From the NCBI GenBank assembly GCA_014529385.2, contig CM043951.1:112055469-112119468 (forward strand): 64,000 nucleotides of DNA, given 5' to 3'. The first letter of the stretch is position 1; every line of letters starts with the position of its first letter. The notes beneath the pieces were generated by a model, which made no database searches, was not told the DNA's origin, and was given only the letters and a program-made list of their open reading frames with translations. Shown here in pieces: positions 53,961 through 64,000 of this stretch. The DNA is from Adiantum capillus-veneris. Lineage: Eukaryota; Streptophyta; Polypodiopsida; Polypodiales; Pteridaceae. The translations under genes and the position numbers were made by a program.

Positions 53961-54970
53961 GAACTCGTTACCTCACCTCACCCATGAATGAGGGAAATTG
54001 GACCTAGGAGAGTGGTTTTTGTGTGATCCTTTCTCTTTAGTCAATCACATAGAGACCCATTTCTTCCAAATACACATATTGTTATGGGAACCACATACTA
54101 ATAGCACAAAGAGAGGCTTGCCCTGCTACAACAGTTTGCTGGTAGAAGGAGCGCCCATGGGACAGTAGACAACCGAGTAGATCTACCATGTTTTAGTGGC
54201 TAGTTGCACACAAAGCTATTGCACTTGAGGTTTGGTTGGTACAGAATGTCTTTTGGGTAGTATATGCATCTTGTTTCCACCCATTCGAGAGTCAACGTCA
54301 TGGGACTATCCCATGGTACATCAAGTTTGGCATCACTTTTTTTCCAATGCCATCACTTTACATAGCCCTCGAGTACACTTGGAGTGCTTTATCTTGGTTG
54401 AAACTCATGGGACCAATGCTTCATTTTGAGATGGTTTCTATCAGCAAGGTGATACTGATTCACTGCAGCCCAACACAATTCTTCTATCCTAAGAGTGGTG
54501 TAGCGATAGAGAGTGGTGATGAAACTTTGCTTCATTTGTCAGGCCCACTGCTTTCGCATCTTGCAGGCTTGTCCTATCCTCCTAGTAGAGATTGTTTGTG
54601 ATATCTGACTGGAGTTGACCTGTACACTTTAAGGTCAATTTAAGAGACATCAAGGAAACTCCAACTTCATGGGAGAGAAGCATGAGGCCTTTCTTTCACT
54701 TTGGAACCCTTGATCCTTCTTCCCCATGGAGCATGGCATGCTTGGTCATCGATGTGGTTGTTCTCTCCTCCCATATCATGATTTAGCCCTCATTGTACAT
54801 ATCTATTTTTTTCATTGGGAGAATCTCCCCATGTTTCGATGTAGTCCTCTATAGTAGAGGATGTTTGTAGCCCTTTTGGAACTATTCTTAACTAATGGAA
54901 GGATATTTTTTCGAGGGAAAATTGGGGGGGGTGGAGTATCTAAAATTCTTCTAAAATCATGAAAACATTT
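53961..54970. other. Unassigned segment
   Basis: The longest ORF is 121 codons on the plus strand (54236-54601); it resembles no family I know and has no repeat partner in the window. No LTR ends, inverted repeats or microsatellites seen. Confidence 0.4.
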
Positions 54971-54976
54971 ATCTCT

Positions 54977-55130
54977 TAAGGTATGACTGGCTAGTCTAAA
55001 GGCAAGACTAGGTAAGCTAAGGGCCAGGAAACACATGCAGTAAATGGGGTCCATATATATCATATGGTCCAAGGGCCTATATATGGCATGGTTGGGTGAA
55101 GAAGAGCATGGGTTTGTCCCCAAATTGTAC
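54977..55130 (+). repeat. LTR-like segment related to 58304-58446
   Basis: It shares AAGGGCCAGGA.ACACATGCAG, GGGGTCC, CTATATATGGCATGGTTGGG and AGCATGG in the same order with the minus strand of 58304-58446. The two are therefore inverted copies of one sequence family. Confidence 0.55.
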
Positions 55131-55199
55131 ACTAATATCGTAGCTTAGGGAGAAAGGGAGACATGGAGAAAATATGGAGGATTTAGTGTGTGGATGGAT

Positions 55200-55256
<57 letters not shown>

Positions 55257-55257
55257 G
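55200..55257. repeat. (CT)n microsatellite
   Basis: A CT run of about 56 bp with one GT interruption. Confidence 0.95.
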
Positions 55258-56293
55258 GAAAATGTCTTCTTATATCAGAGTGCGATATGATATTTTACAT
55301 CTTTCTCGGTATGAGAATACAGCTAACCTTGAAATCATGATCAAAGATGTTGAGAACATCTTTGAAGACTCTTTCACAAGCCGAGATGAGTGGGAGTTAG
55401 TGTAACATTCAATAGAGTAGAATTCTAGGTCGTCCAGATATACCAAAGAAACCATGCCCTGAGTAAATGAACACAAAAGAGTTGAGATCAATCTTAAAAC
55501 CCAGCGTTGCGGTTTACTTAGTCAATTTGATAGCCCATGAAGCATTCCATTAGTGTTTGAATGAAATCCGGGCCATTTTTTTACGTGTTTCCAACTCCAA
55601 ATAAAAGGTTTGATGGTCTCATCTCTACCACAATTGATACATTTCCCGAAACCAAATCCTTTCCTCGCTTGCAAAGCAATAGAAGGAACTACCCCAACTA
55701 AAATCCTCCATAAGAATACCTTAAGGTTTAAAGGCATGTTAAAACCCATATCTTTTTCAAAATACCAAGACACAAATCATTAAAGTGATGCATAGAACAT
55801 TGTTGGCTACATTTTCCATGGAAGAAAACTGTCTCTATCAAAAGAGAATAAAAGAATGAGTCTTTATAAGTGTACCAATTTTTTTGCTATACTAGGTAAT
55901 GTGTAATCTTCATTTATGTCTTTCTCCTTAATAGTAGGTGGAATCTATGGGTTGTGAACATGTACACATAGTTGGTGCCAAGGGATCCCAAATCCATTCC
56001 CAATCTTTAATTGTCTTTTGGCTACCATTCAAAAGATTTATGTAACCTATTCTCTTCTTTTGGATGGAAAAATATTTCTTCCCAAGCAGAAGGATAGGAG
56101 GTTTTCTAAAAACAAAACTCCAAAAAACATTGTCCACTTGAAGTGAGTTCCTTGTATATCTGACTGCACATTGCCAAACTAATTTACTATCAACCAATTT
56201 CCATATATCAACAAGCATCTGAGTTATAGGAAACCTAATTATAATAGGAGCAATGGACATCAATTTATCCAAGTCAGCAACCACCCAAGATCC
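55258..56293 (-). pseudogene. LINE-C: 3' part of an L1-type LINE
   Basis: The minus-strand ORF 55522-55773 contains LNLKVFLWRILVGVVPSIAL then KCINCGRDETIKPFIWSW. This is the P-K-V-x-x-F-x-W-R and C-x2-C-x3-ET zinc segment at the C-terminus of plant L1 ORF2. The minus frame 55928-56293 gives DKLMSIAPIIIRFPITQML and WQCAVRYTRN, plausibly upstream ORF2 sequence. Stops and shifts are frequent. On its upstream side it is cut by Copia-3 at 56294; I could not find the continuation beyond 58209. Confidence 0.65.
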
Positions 56294-56429
56294 TGTCGAG
56301 ATGTAGAGAGAAAGACGAGACAAGAGGCACACCATGTACGCTCCCAAAGACTGATTCATATTGAGGACAAGGTACAAATACATAGGTAAGACCAATTTGA
56401 TTAGAGTGAGCCATATATAGCTCCAACAC
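56294..56429 (-). repeat. Copia-3 3' LTR
   Basis: 136 bp, preceded in element orientation by TTGAGTGGGGG (56430-56440), the polypurine tract. The adjacent block AAAAAACCCTTGGGG(A/G) (56462 onward) is also present next to the LTR at 59883-60024, showing that both belong to one family. Confidence 0.88.
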
Positions 56430-56736
56430 CCCCACTCAAACATAGGTCTCTAACTTTGGATGAAAAAACCCTTGGGGAGTTCAAGGGAAAAACCCAAGCC
56501 CTTATACAATGTGAAAATAAGAACCATCCATGATGATGTGAAAGTGTATTCTGTGTCTATGTACAAATATACAAGTGACTCAGAGATCACAGACTGCAAG
56601 TGTGGAGTGTGCATACTGCATGATACCTATATGATTACAATGGCATATGTACAAATCTATCACAATAACAGAGAACCTAATCTAGAAAGAGTGAGGCCAA
56701 ATCAACTCAAAACGTTGAGCACAAGAGGATGAAGCA

Positions 56737-57853
56737 TCACTCATTGAGGCCTTTGGTAAGAATTTCTACAATCATCTCATCACTTGGATAGTGTTTAACC
56801 ATTATAGTGCCTTTGCATACTTCATACCTGACACAATGATAATGCACAACAATGTGCTTTGACTTATTACGTTGAACATAGTCTTTTGCAAGACTAATAG
56901 CACTCTGGCTGTCACACCACAACGGTGTGCTAGAAAGAGGAGAATGACCAATATCTCAGTATTTATCAAAGCCAGATCAGCTCACGAGCTCCAAGTGAGG
57001 CCACAACATATGTTGACTCAATCCTAGAAACTGCAACACATTGTTGTTCCTTGTTGGTCCAAGAAACATGACAACCACTTATAAAGAAGAAATTTCCACT
57101 AGTAGATTTCATAGATAAATGCGAGCTTGCCCAGTTTGCATCTATGTAACCCAAAAGAGAAAGAGCTTGCATAGAATCCAATGTCAGTTAAATTCTTTGA
57201 TACATTAAACCAAAATCTGTAGTGCGTTTTAAGTATTTCAATACATGCTTTGTTGCAAACCAATGCTTAAGAGAAGGACGTGCAAGATGTTGTCCAAGAT
57301 AATTCGCAAAAAACAAAATATCAGGGTGAGTGTTCATGTCAACAAACTGAAGACATCCAATCAAGTTAGCACAAGGTTGACTTGTGACAAGTTGACCGCC
57401 ACTGTCAAAAGTGTTCTTCATAGAACTTGCAAGGCAAGGTGTGTTGGCCAAATGTGCAGATTCCATACCAAATTTTTGAATAGTTTCTGCAATAAAATTT
57501 GATTTTCGAAGGAATAAAATACCTTTTGTGTGGTTCCTTTGAATCCAAATGCCAAGACACGTGTGAATCTCTCCAAGATCCACCATATCAAATGCACAAG
57601 ACAATAAAATTTTCACTTATTGAAGAGATCCCAAATCATTGAAAACAAGGATGGTATCATTCAAATAAAGAGTAGGAATCACAAAACTACTACCTTGGCA
57701 CTTTATGTATAAGTTGGGATCTGAAGAGAAAGTTTTGGATGAAAAGTGCCATTGCTCTATGCTCCATTGTGCTTTTCTCGTCTCTCCAAATTTTGAGTAG
57801 AAGACCCTCAAAAAATGAGACGAAGTTAAGGGCGACAAAACAAAAATCAACAA
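56737..57853 (-). pseudogene. Copia-3 partial reverse transcriptase and RNase H
   Basis: The minus-strand frames in order are: 57617-57853 with the RT active site reading YLNDTILV (usual YVDD), so the first Asp is Asn; 57188-57616 with VDLGEIHTCLGI and PDILFFANYLGQ; 56966-57181 with GYIDANWASSH, CHVSWTNKEQQCVAVSRIES (RNase H); and 56737-56922 with CDSQSAISLAKD and KSKHIVVHYHCVR. The start of RT is missing. Frames are separated by stops. Confidence 0.85.
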
Positions 57854-58047
57854 GAAAACATAATCAACGATTCATCGATTAGCAATAAACACCACACTAA
57901 ACACTAATCATATTCTTCTTAACACAAAACAACCACAATTAACAAAATCAATCCTCAAAAATAAAATTTGTAGCAATTCTGAATCTAACATGTGAATCAT
58001 ATACACATACTTTGTTCTGTCACCATGAATTGAATTGTCGCGAGCTC

Positions 58048-58065
58048 GTTACTGCTTTGATACCA
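58048..58065 (-). promoter_or_regulatory. Copia-3 primer-binding site
   Basis: TGGTATCAAAGCAGTAAC on the minus strand directly after the 5' LTR; iMet-type with one change (AAAGC for AGAGC). Confidence 0.88.
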
Positions 58066-58209
58066 TGTTGATATGTAGAGAGAAAGAGAGAGATACAAGA
58101 CAAGAGAAGCACCATGTAAGCTCCCAAAGACTGTTTCATATTGAGGACAAGATACAAAATATATTGGTAAGACCAAGTTGAGTAGAGTGATCCATATGTA
58201 GCTCCAACA
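58066..58209 (-). repeat. Copia-3 5' LTR
   Basis: 144 bp from TGTTGGAGCTACATATGG to CTACATATCAACA on the minus strand. Confidence 0.88.
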
Positions 58210-58303
58210 GTTCTTGCATAATAAACAACAACAAAAGTAGTCAGCCACCATAACCATGCAAACCAAAAATATTTGATTCAAGCACATATTTAAGCACATG
58301 GTG

Positions 58304-58446
58304 TGAGAGACTAGGGACTATTCCATGCTAATCTCTACCCAGCCATGCCCTATATAGGCCATGGTTAGCTAAACATAGGGACCCCCTTGACTGCATGTCC
58401 GTCCTGACCCTTGGCCCTATAGGGTCCTACCATTGGCATGACACTG
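58304..58446 (-). repeat. Probable LTR with adjacent polypurine tract
   Basis: On the minus strand ACAAGGGGGAGCAG (58447-58460) is followed by TGTCATGCCAATGGTAGG and the segment ends CTAGTCTCTCA. TG...CA ends plus a purine tract make a 143-bp 3' LTR likely. A related copy in the other orientation is at 54977-55130. No matching 5' LTR was found. Confidence 0.55.
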
Positions 58447-58460
58447 CTCCCCCTTGTAGA

Positions 58461-59599
58461 CTAATTTTTGGTCTAAGCTTGGGGTTCCTTGCATCCCAAT
58501 GATACCAAGCTCAGAAGGTATTTGGTACAATCAAATCCGTATAATTAATCAACCTTTTCTTCTCCTCCCCATTATGCGTGGTAGTGACAAGTCTTTGTAC
58601 TTCCACTCCAGTTTGGAAATGCTCCTCCACCATAAGGCGAGAGAGTATATCCGCCCATATCCCTCAAGGTAAGATGTCAGTCATCTACGCACACACCCAT
58701 CAATCAAGTTAGTTAGAATGATAAAACCAATATTCAAACTCAAATATTATATCCTGAAAACAATGTGTGTTATATCAAAATCAATTTTGTATAACCTTAG
58801 AAAACCAAAAAGATACATAATGTTTCTAGGGAGATACATAAATAAGAAAGGCTCCAATGAACCAATTCTTGGTTTCTACAAATGAGGTTCTACCCCTTTA
58901 TTTGTTCACATCTCAGGCATCAAACTCCACCTTGTGCACTAAAAGTCATGTCTTTCTTTTCGTATCATTCTTCCGCCTGTGATACATCCTTGGGTGATAA
59001 TCCAGTAAAGCAGTTTACATGAGCATGTCGATCATTTACATAATTTTTGTAGATATATCTACTCGAGTTCACTGCCATTGGTTGTGCTTGGGCAAAGTCC
59101 CCAATGCACCTTGGTTTCTCGTAGTCATCAAAGGTAATGGCGACATTGTGAGGGTTGTATTTGAGAATAGGTCCATAAACTCTATTGAACCAATCTTGAA
59201 GTACATAATAGAATTGGTTGCGTCCATTTGACTTCTTCCACACTTAGATTATGACCTTTTCTCAAAAGCCATGTCTTTGGTTTAACATAAGGTATGTCCA
59301 AAAGAGAGCATAAGTTAAGGTAAAGAACATATCCTTGCACTTTAACATCGCCTACTTGGATATTTTTCTTCACCCAAAGCTGTGGGTTGGTCATAAACCT
59401 ATAAGGCACTTGTGTTCGATGTTCAAGATATGTAAGTGTTGGGTATAAGGTAATTTCTAGTCCCCTTTATAGATGCATCATGAATACAATATCCTTTCTC
59501 AAACAGCATGCATGAATGCATGCAAGATGCATAACTAACCCGACTAGTATCAAGCTTTAGGCTATCCCCATAACCTTAAGCATTGGATTTGATACCAGG
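58461..59599 (-). other. Internal-type segment with unrecognised ORFs and a primer-site-like end
   Basis: The minus-strand frames 59182-59409 and 58965-59243 overlap in different frames and read TNPQLWVKKNIQVGDVKV and HNVAITFDDYEKPRCIGDF; I recognise neither. At the right end TGGTATCAAATCCAATGC (59580-59597, minus) looks like a primer-binding site, and at the left end is the polypurine tract of 58304-58446. This could be the 1.1-kb interior of a non-autonomous LTR element that carries captured coding sequence, but the candidate LTRs do not match by eye. Confidence 0.4.
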
Positions 59600-59882
59600 T
59601 GAGAGATATCCCTCCCCGGGGGTCTATACACAAAATATACAATTTTCAATATACATCAGAGTTGCGGGAGCATTTGCATAGGGGAGGAGTTCTCAACTCT
59701 TGACCAAGCTTTGAGTTTAGGCCATGAGCTAGACTGCATCGAGAGTAACCTAGCGATTAGTGCTACCCCTGAATGGGCATTATGAATAAAAGCATACTCA
59801 AGAAAAATATAACATTGTGGAGGGTGAATATATGTGTATACTACGTTGCAAGAAGAGAGAGAGAGAGAGAGAGAGAATATAT

Positions 59883-60024
59883 TGTTGAGAGAGAAAGAGA
59901 GAGCACAGAAATAGAATCCCAAAGTGTGTAGAATACACACATGAGATGATGTATATATAGAGGGCATATGGGTGCCATATATAGAGAAGCTATATATTGA
60001 GTAGCTTCACATATAATCTCAACA
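59883..60024 (-). repeat. LTR of the Copia-3 family (Copia-5, 3' end only)
   Basis: The minus strand reads TGTTGAGATTATATGTGAAG ... TCTCTCTTTCTCTCTCAACA, 142 bp, preceded by the purine-rich TTGAGCGGGGG. The adjoining internal sequence (60025-60090) matches 56430-56500 of Copia-3. No pol sequence or partner LTR follows, so only the 3' end survives. Confidence 0.7.
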
Positions 60025-60090
60025 CCCCCGCTCAAATAAGGGTCCCTAACTGTGGATGAAAAAACCCTTGGGGGATCAAGGAAAAAACCC

Positions 60091-60690
60091 AAAGCTCTAT
60101 ATACACCACCGTTATATTATAAAAATCATTGAATGTACAAATGTTCATGAGGAGCTACATCACTCCTTTTACAATGAATATTTTATGAGGAGCTACATCA
60201 GTCCTTTTACAATGAATGTTTTATGAGGAGTTACATTACTCATATCCTATCAAATACAATAATGAATACAAAGGTTCAATAAAGAGGTATAAAGGCTATT
60301 GATTAGCTCGTAATGAGAAGTGTCTCCGTGAATCTGCTGTGTAGCTTGTCATCAATATGGAATCACCAAACATGTCTTCATGTTGTCATCAATATGGCAT
60401 CACCAAACATGTCTTCATAAATCTTTTATTTTCACTAAGTTTGTCTTCATGAAGTCAATTCTTTGATCAATCCTACGTAGATCATAGACTTAGAAAACAT
60501 AGTCATGAAAATTATTAGCATCGTTAGTGAAATAATTATGTTCACAATGCCATAAGAGATGGTTTGCGACACCACTCTTTTGACGACATCTATACGCACG
60601 ACAACATATGGTACATAAAGCATGAACGTAAAAGTACAAGATGCGTGATTACATGATGCAAATGATATGTGTATATACTACATAAAATGA
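60091..60690. other. Unassigned AT-rich segment
   Basis: It includes a short direct duplication, GAGGAGCTACATCA(C/G)TCCTTTTACAATGAAT at about 60149 and 60189, and another at 60355/60393 (CATCAATATGG(A/C)ATCACCAAACATGTCTTCAT). No ORF of interest. Confidence 0.6.
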
Positions 60691-60699
60691 CATTTATCA

Positions 60700-61205
60700 A
60701 CGTAGTGATATCAATGAATATCATCAAAGTATTAACAAAACATCATCATTGTATCAATAAAAATGAATAAATCTTTATGGTATCAACGAAAAGCATCATG
60801 ATATCATCGAGAATAATCATTGTATCAATGAAACAATATCATGGTATCACGGAGAATAACCATGGTATCAACGAAACAACATCATGATATCACTGATAAT
60901 AATCATTGTATCAACGAAACAACATCATGGTATCACCGAGAATAACCATGGTATCAACGAAACAACATCATGGTATCACCGAGAGTAACCATGGTATCAA
61001 CAAAACAACATCATGGTATCAACGAGAATAACCATGGCATCAACGAAATATCATCATGGTATCACAGAGAATAACCATGGTATCAACAAAACAACATCAT
61101 GGTATCACCAAGAATAACCATGGTATCAACGAAAATCACCATGAACCATGACCAAAGTACTAACAAAACATCATCATGGTACCATCAAAATCACTATGGT
61201 ATCAA
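60700..61205 (+). repeat. Minisatellite with an alternating 22+21-bp unit
   Basis: The unit is CATGGTATCAACGAAACAACAT alternating with CATGGTATCACCGAGAATAAC. Best copies are at 60850-61140, and decayed copies extend on both sides. Each half-unit carries the word TGGTATCA. Noncoding. Confidence 0.9.
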
Positions 61206-61460
61206 CAAGAGATTATTAATAAAATGACATAAACTATATCTCTAGAAGAATAATTATACGATAATCAATGAACGAATATATCATATAACAAAAGATCATG
61301 TACCATTAGTAGCTCGATAGAATCTGGACGATCCTCAACGGCTCGACTGAATCGGAGCGATATGTAACTGTCTTCTGCAACAAAGTTATGTCAGTAACAA
61401 ATATATGATTGATGAAGAAAAAATATAATTGATAATCAAAAAGTAAAATTTTCTTTTCAA

Positions 61461-62283
61461 ACATGTTCGCAGTCCGAGAACAATAACCCAAAATCGGTAC
61501 AGAATTTAGAGAAAGTTTCTTCAGCAAAGTTGTAGAACACATTGATTCAAGCAAATAGTTTTTGCAAAATCGTTTTCAATTAGGAGAAAAATCAAAAAAC
61601 AAAAAAGTGAAACATGCTTTTCAGGCATGTACACAGTCCGCAAACGATAACTCAAAATCGATTCAGAATTTGAAAAAAAAACTTATCTACAAAGTTGTAG
61701 AACACATCGATTCCGGTACATATAGCGGGTTGTTTCTCCAAAATCATTTTCAATTAGGGAAAAAATAAAAAACAACAGACGAAAGTTGCTTTTCGAGCAT
61801 GTACGCAATCCGCGAACAATAACTCAAAATCGGTGCAGAATGTGAAAAAACTTTCTTCTGCAAAGTTGTAGACCACATCGATTCCTCACAACGGTAGTTT
61901 CACAAAATCATTTTCAATTAGAAGAAAAATAAAAAACATAAGACAAAAGTTGCTTTTCGGACGTGTACGCAGTCCACAAACGATAAATCAAAATCGGTGC
62001 AGAATTTGAAAAACGTTTCTTTAGCAAAGTTGTAGCCCACACCGATTCCATTGCCCCTAGAGGATAGTTTCTGCAAAATCATTTTCAAATAGGAGTAAAA
62101 TCAAAAACATCAAACAAAAGTTGCTTTTCGGACATGTACGCAATCCGTGAATGATAACTGAAAATCGGTACAGAATTTGAGAAATTTTGTTTTGCAAAGT
62201 TGTAGACCACACCGATTCCATTGCCTCATGCGAGTCGTTTTTGCAAAATTGTTTTCAATCAGGAGAAAAATCAAAAACAAAAA
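61461..62283 (-). repeat. Five about 168-bp tandem repeats next to a primer-binding site
   Basis: Anchors (A/G)C(A/G)TGT(A/T)C.CA.TCCG at 61461, 61625, 61797, 61961 and 62132 give spacings of 164, 172, 164 and 171. Each unit contains ATAACTCAAAATCGGT.CAGAA, GCAAAGTTGTAG.(C/A)CACA.CGATTC and AAAATC(A/G)TTTTCAATTAGGAG. The last unit ends at the primer-binding site 62284-62301, so on the minus strand the array is the start of an LTR-element leader. Confidence 0.92.
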
Positions 62284-62301
62284 CGTCCTGCTCTGATACC
62301 A
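62284..62301 (-). promoter_or_regulatory. Primer-binding site following the 62302-62584 LTR
   Basis: TGGTATCAGAGCAGGACG on the minus strand directly after the LTR end (...TTCAACAAACA). The first 12 bases are the perfect iMet complement. Confidence 0.88.
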
Positions 62302-62584
62302 TGTTTGTTGAAGATAATGAAACAGGAAACAGAAGGAAGATAGCAACTCAGAGTAGGAAGAAGATGGAGAAGGAGAAGACACAGAGCTTGCGTACGAAAT
62401 CTCTATAGTCTTTCTCTCTGTATTTGAATAATAAAGTATATACAAACTCAGAGCTACAAAGCTTATATGAGACCCTAAGAGATAAGGTGTCCTTTCACAC
62501 CAGATGTCCAGGGGGAAAAACCCAATGAAAGAAAAGTGCCCCTGGTGAAGCGCGTATACACACTAACACTACTACATGTCTACA
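62302..62584 (-). repeat. 283-bp LTR with pol on one side and a primer site on the other
   Basis: The minus strand reads TGTAGACATGTAGTAGTG ... TTCAACAAACA. Upstream (plus 62585-62600) is CTACAGTGGGGATT, the polypurine tract of Copia-4; downstream is a primer-binding site and repeat-rich leader. It is thus the 3' LTR of Copia-4 and also sits as a 5' LTR of what follows. Confidence 0.82.
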
Positions 62585-62631
62585 AATCCCCACTGTAGTG
62601 ATAGTGTGAATCCGTACAAGGTAGTAGATCA

Positions 62632-64000
62632 TCATGTGTGTGAGAGTAAGCCCAAAGATTTTCGGAAAGCTTCAAACTTTTCTCGTGATAACGCCTTCGT
62701 AAATAGATCTACAATGTTATCCTGTGTAGGACAGTAAGTTAGTGTGATCTCCCCTGCATGTAGCCTTTCCCTGACATAGTGGTAGTGAACCTCTATGTGC
62801 TTTGTTCTTGCATGAAATACTGGATTCCTTGCAACTGCCATAGCACTCTGACTCTCAGTGAAAATGGTAGTGGGTGCCTGTTGACACTCACAAAGATCTG
62901 CAAATAACCTGCGTATCCATACACAATCAACTGTTGCTGTGAAAGCTGCCCTATACTCAGCTTCACAAGTTGATGTAGCCACTGTGGGTTGCTTCTTGCT
63001 TAGCCAAGATATACATGCATTTCCCAAGAAAAAACAATTCCCACTTGTGGAATGTCGTCTGTCAAAATCACCAGCCCAATCTAAATCGATGTAGCCAAGA
63101 TATATCCCCCCTTGGAAAGAACATGGAAAGATTAGGGGTACATGAAAGGTAACAAAGTATGTGCTTCACAACCTGCCAATGATGCATACATGGGCTGTGC
63201 ATAAATTTGCTTGCTTATGAAACCCCAAATTGAATGTCTGGATGAGTGTTGCCTGCCAAATATATCAAGCAACCAACCGCTGCTGCATAAGTATGCACAT
63301 CAAAAGGTTCTCCAGCATCGTGAATGCTCAACTTTGATCCAGTTTCTACGGGTGTAGAGATTGGTTTACAATTTTGCATACCAAACTTGTCCAAAATTTT
63401 ATGTAAATATTTTTCCTGCAGCATGTATATGCCATCCTCTGATTGCACAAACTGAATAACCAAGTAATAATGTAGCAAACCAAGATCAGACATCTCAAAG
63501 GTTTTTCTCAAAGCATCTTTAAACGCTTCAATTTCATCTGCAGTATTGTCTATAAGAAGCATATCATCCACATAAAGTGTTAGCATAATGAGAACTCTAT
63601 CTCTCTTTTTGACATACAAAGTACTTTTTGTTGGACTATTCTGAAATCCTTGGCCAATCAAATAAGTATGTATCTTCTCATACCATGCTCTTGGAGCCTG
63701 TTTGAGACCATACAAAGCTTTACGCAATCTACATACCTTTTGCTCTTGACCTTTTACAACAAAACCACTTTGGTTGACTTACATAAACTTCTTCCTGCAA
63801 ATCACCATTCAAAAAAGAAGTTTTGATATCCAGCTGCATGATGCACTTTCCAACCATGATGAGCAGCAATTGCAACTAGTGATCTAACTGTGGACGCACG
63901 AGAAGTAGGAGCAAAGGTTTCATCATAATCTATGCCTTTCTGTTGCGCATAGCCTTTTGCCACAAGCCTTGCTTTGTACCTCTCAACAGTACCATCTTGT
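62632..64000 (-). pseudogene. Copia-4 reverse transcriptase and RNase H, continuing past the window
   Basis: From the right edge on the minus strand: RT with [20 protein letters not shown], a short region with two frameshifts near 63720-63850 around [18 protein letters not shown], then KALYGLKQAPRAWYEKI and the intact active site YVDDMLLI (near 63565), and MSDLGLLHYYL. A stop interrupts near 63215. RNase H has YIDLDWAGDFDRRHSTSG (frame with stops, near 63050-63105), SKKQPTVATSTCEAEYRA and ARTKHIEVHYHYVRERL, ending at 62632. Integrase, protease and gag lie outside the window. The RNase H first motif reads IDLDWAG, where most relatives have (T/S)DADWAG. Confidence 0.9.

Larger units (their letters stand above)
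56294..58209 (-). mobile_element. Copia-3: short-LTR, internally deleted Ty1/copia element
   Basis: LTRs of 136 bp (56294-56429) and 144 bp (58066-58209) begin TGTTGGAGCTA on the minus strand and contain TCTCTCTTTCTCTCTACAT. The element is 1916 bp: primer-binding site, short leader, RT palm second half and RNase H, and polypurine tract. Gag, protease, integrase and the first half of RT are gone, so it is non-autonomous. The flanks are GATCC and GTTCT, not a clear duplication. Confidence 0.85.

Noticed and set aside
56289-58214. Target duplication for Copia-3
   Set aside because: GATCC and GTTCT agree at only three of five positions, which is within chance.
60700-61205. Multiple genuine primer-binding sites
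   Set aside because: Only the first eight bases match, there are no LTR ends before them, and they lie in a regular minisatellite.
61461-62283. CRISPR-like array
   Set aside because: Units are long, diverged and without spacers, and the context is a plant LTR element.

Overview
This window looks like intergenic chromatin from a land plant with a large, repeat-packed genome. The reasons are Ty1/copia and Ty3/gypsy elements primed by initiator methionine tRNA, a chromodomain integrase, plant-type L1 LINEs, MITEs and long GA/GT microsatellites. The species cannot be told from the sequence. There is no rRNA, tRNA, CRISPR array or bacterial-style operon, and no intact host gene. The only host-like coding sequence is a three-exon fragment at 13126-14472.

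Layout, left to right. 1-415 is GA/GT microsatellite. 1509-13125 is a mosaic array of three repeat modules (A about 0.5 kb, B about 0.6 kb, C about 0.25 kb). One copy of module A was split by Copia-1 (2145-7341), which has 322-bp LTRs and a TGTCT target duplication. Next come the spliced gene fragment, a 337-bp MITE (14661-14997), a MULE-like element (15768-16260) and a GA microsatellite.

From 16996 to about 48010 lies one old L1-type LINE (LINE-A) broken into four pieces. Three insertions broke it: Gypsy-1, a minus-strand chromovirus (17105-25944, TSD AATAT); a solo LTR of the same family in the opposite orientation (27209-28768, TSD GCTCC); and Copia-2 (28967-46856, TSD ggttt/agttt). Copia-2 was itself split by Gypsy-2 (29514-42313), a large element with an extra ORF after the integrase. 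The 5' LTR of Gypsy-2 holds a further 1565-bp insertion (29639-31203, TSD TCGG). The nest is therefore four levels deep, and its insertion order can be read directly from it.

48030-53170 is a second decayed L1 (LINE-B) with ORF1, endonuclease and reverse transcriptase remnants. From 54.9 kb to the right edge most remnants are on the minus strand: a LINE 3' end (LINE-C), a short-LTR deleted Copia-3 (56294-58209), LTR remnants, a 43-bp minisatellite, five about 168-bp tandem repeats abutting a primer-binding site, and Copia-4, which runs off the window.

How the parts relate: all the coding sequence belongs to retroelements (gag, protease, integrase, reverse transcriptase, RNase H), and every polyprotein is interrupted. 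Where stop codons can be compared with the expected residue, most fit C-to-T change (CGA to TGA, CAG to TAG). This is what decay of methylated, silenced repeats would give.
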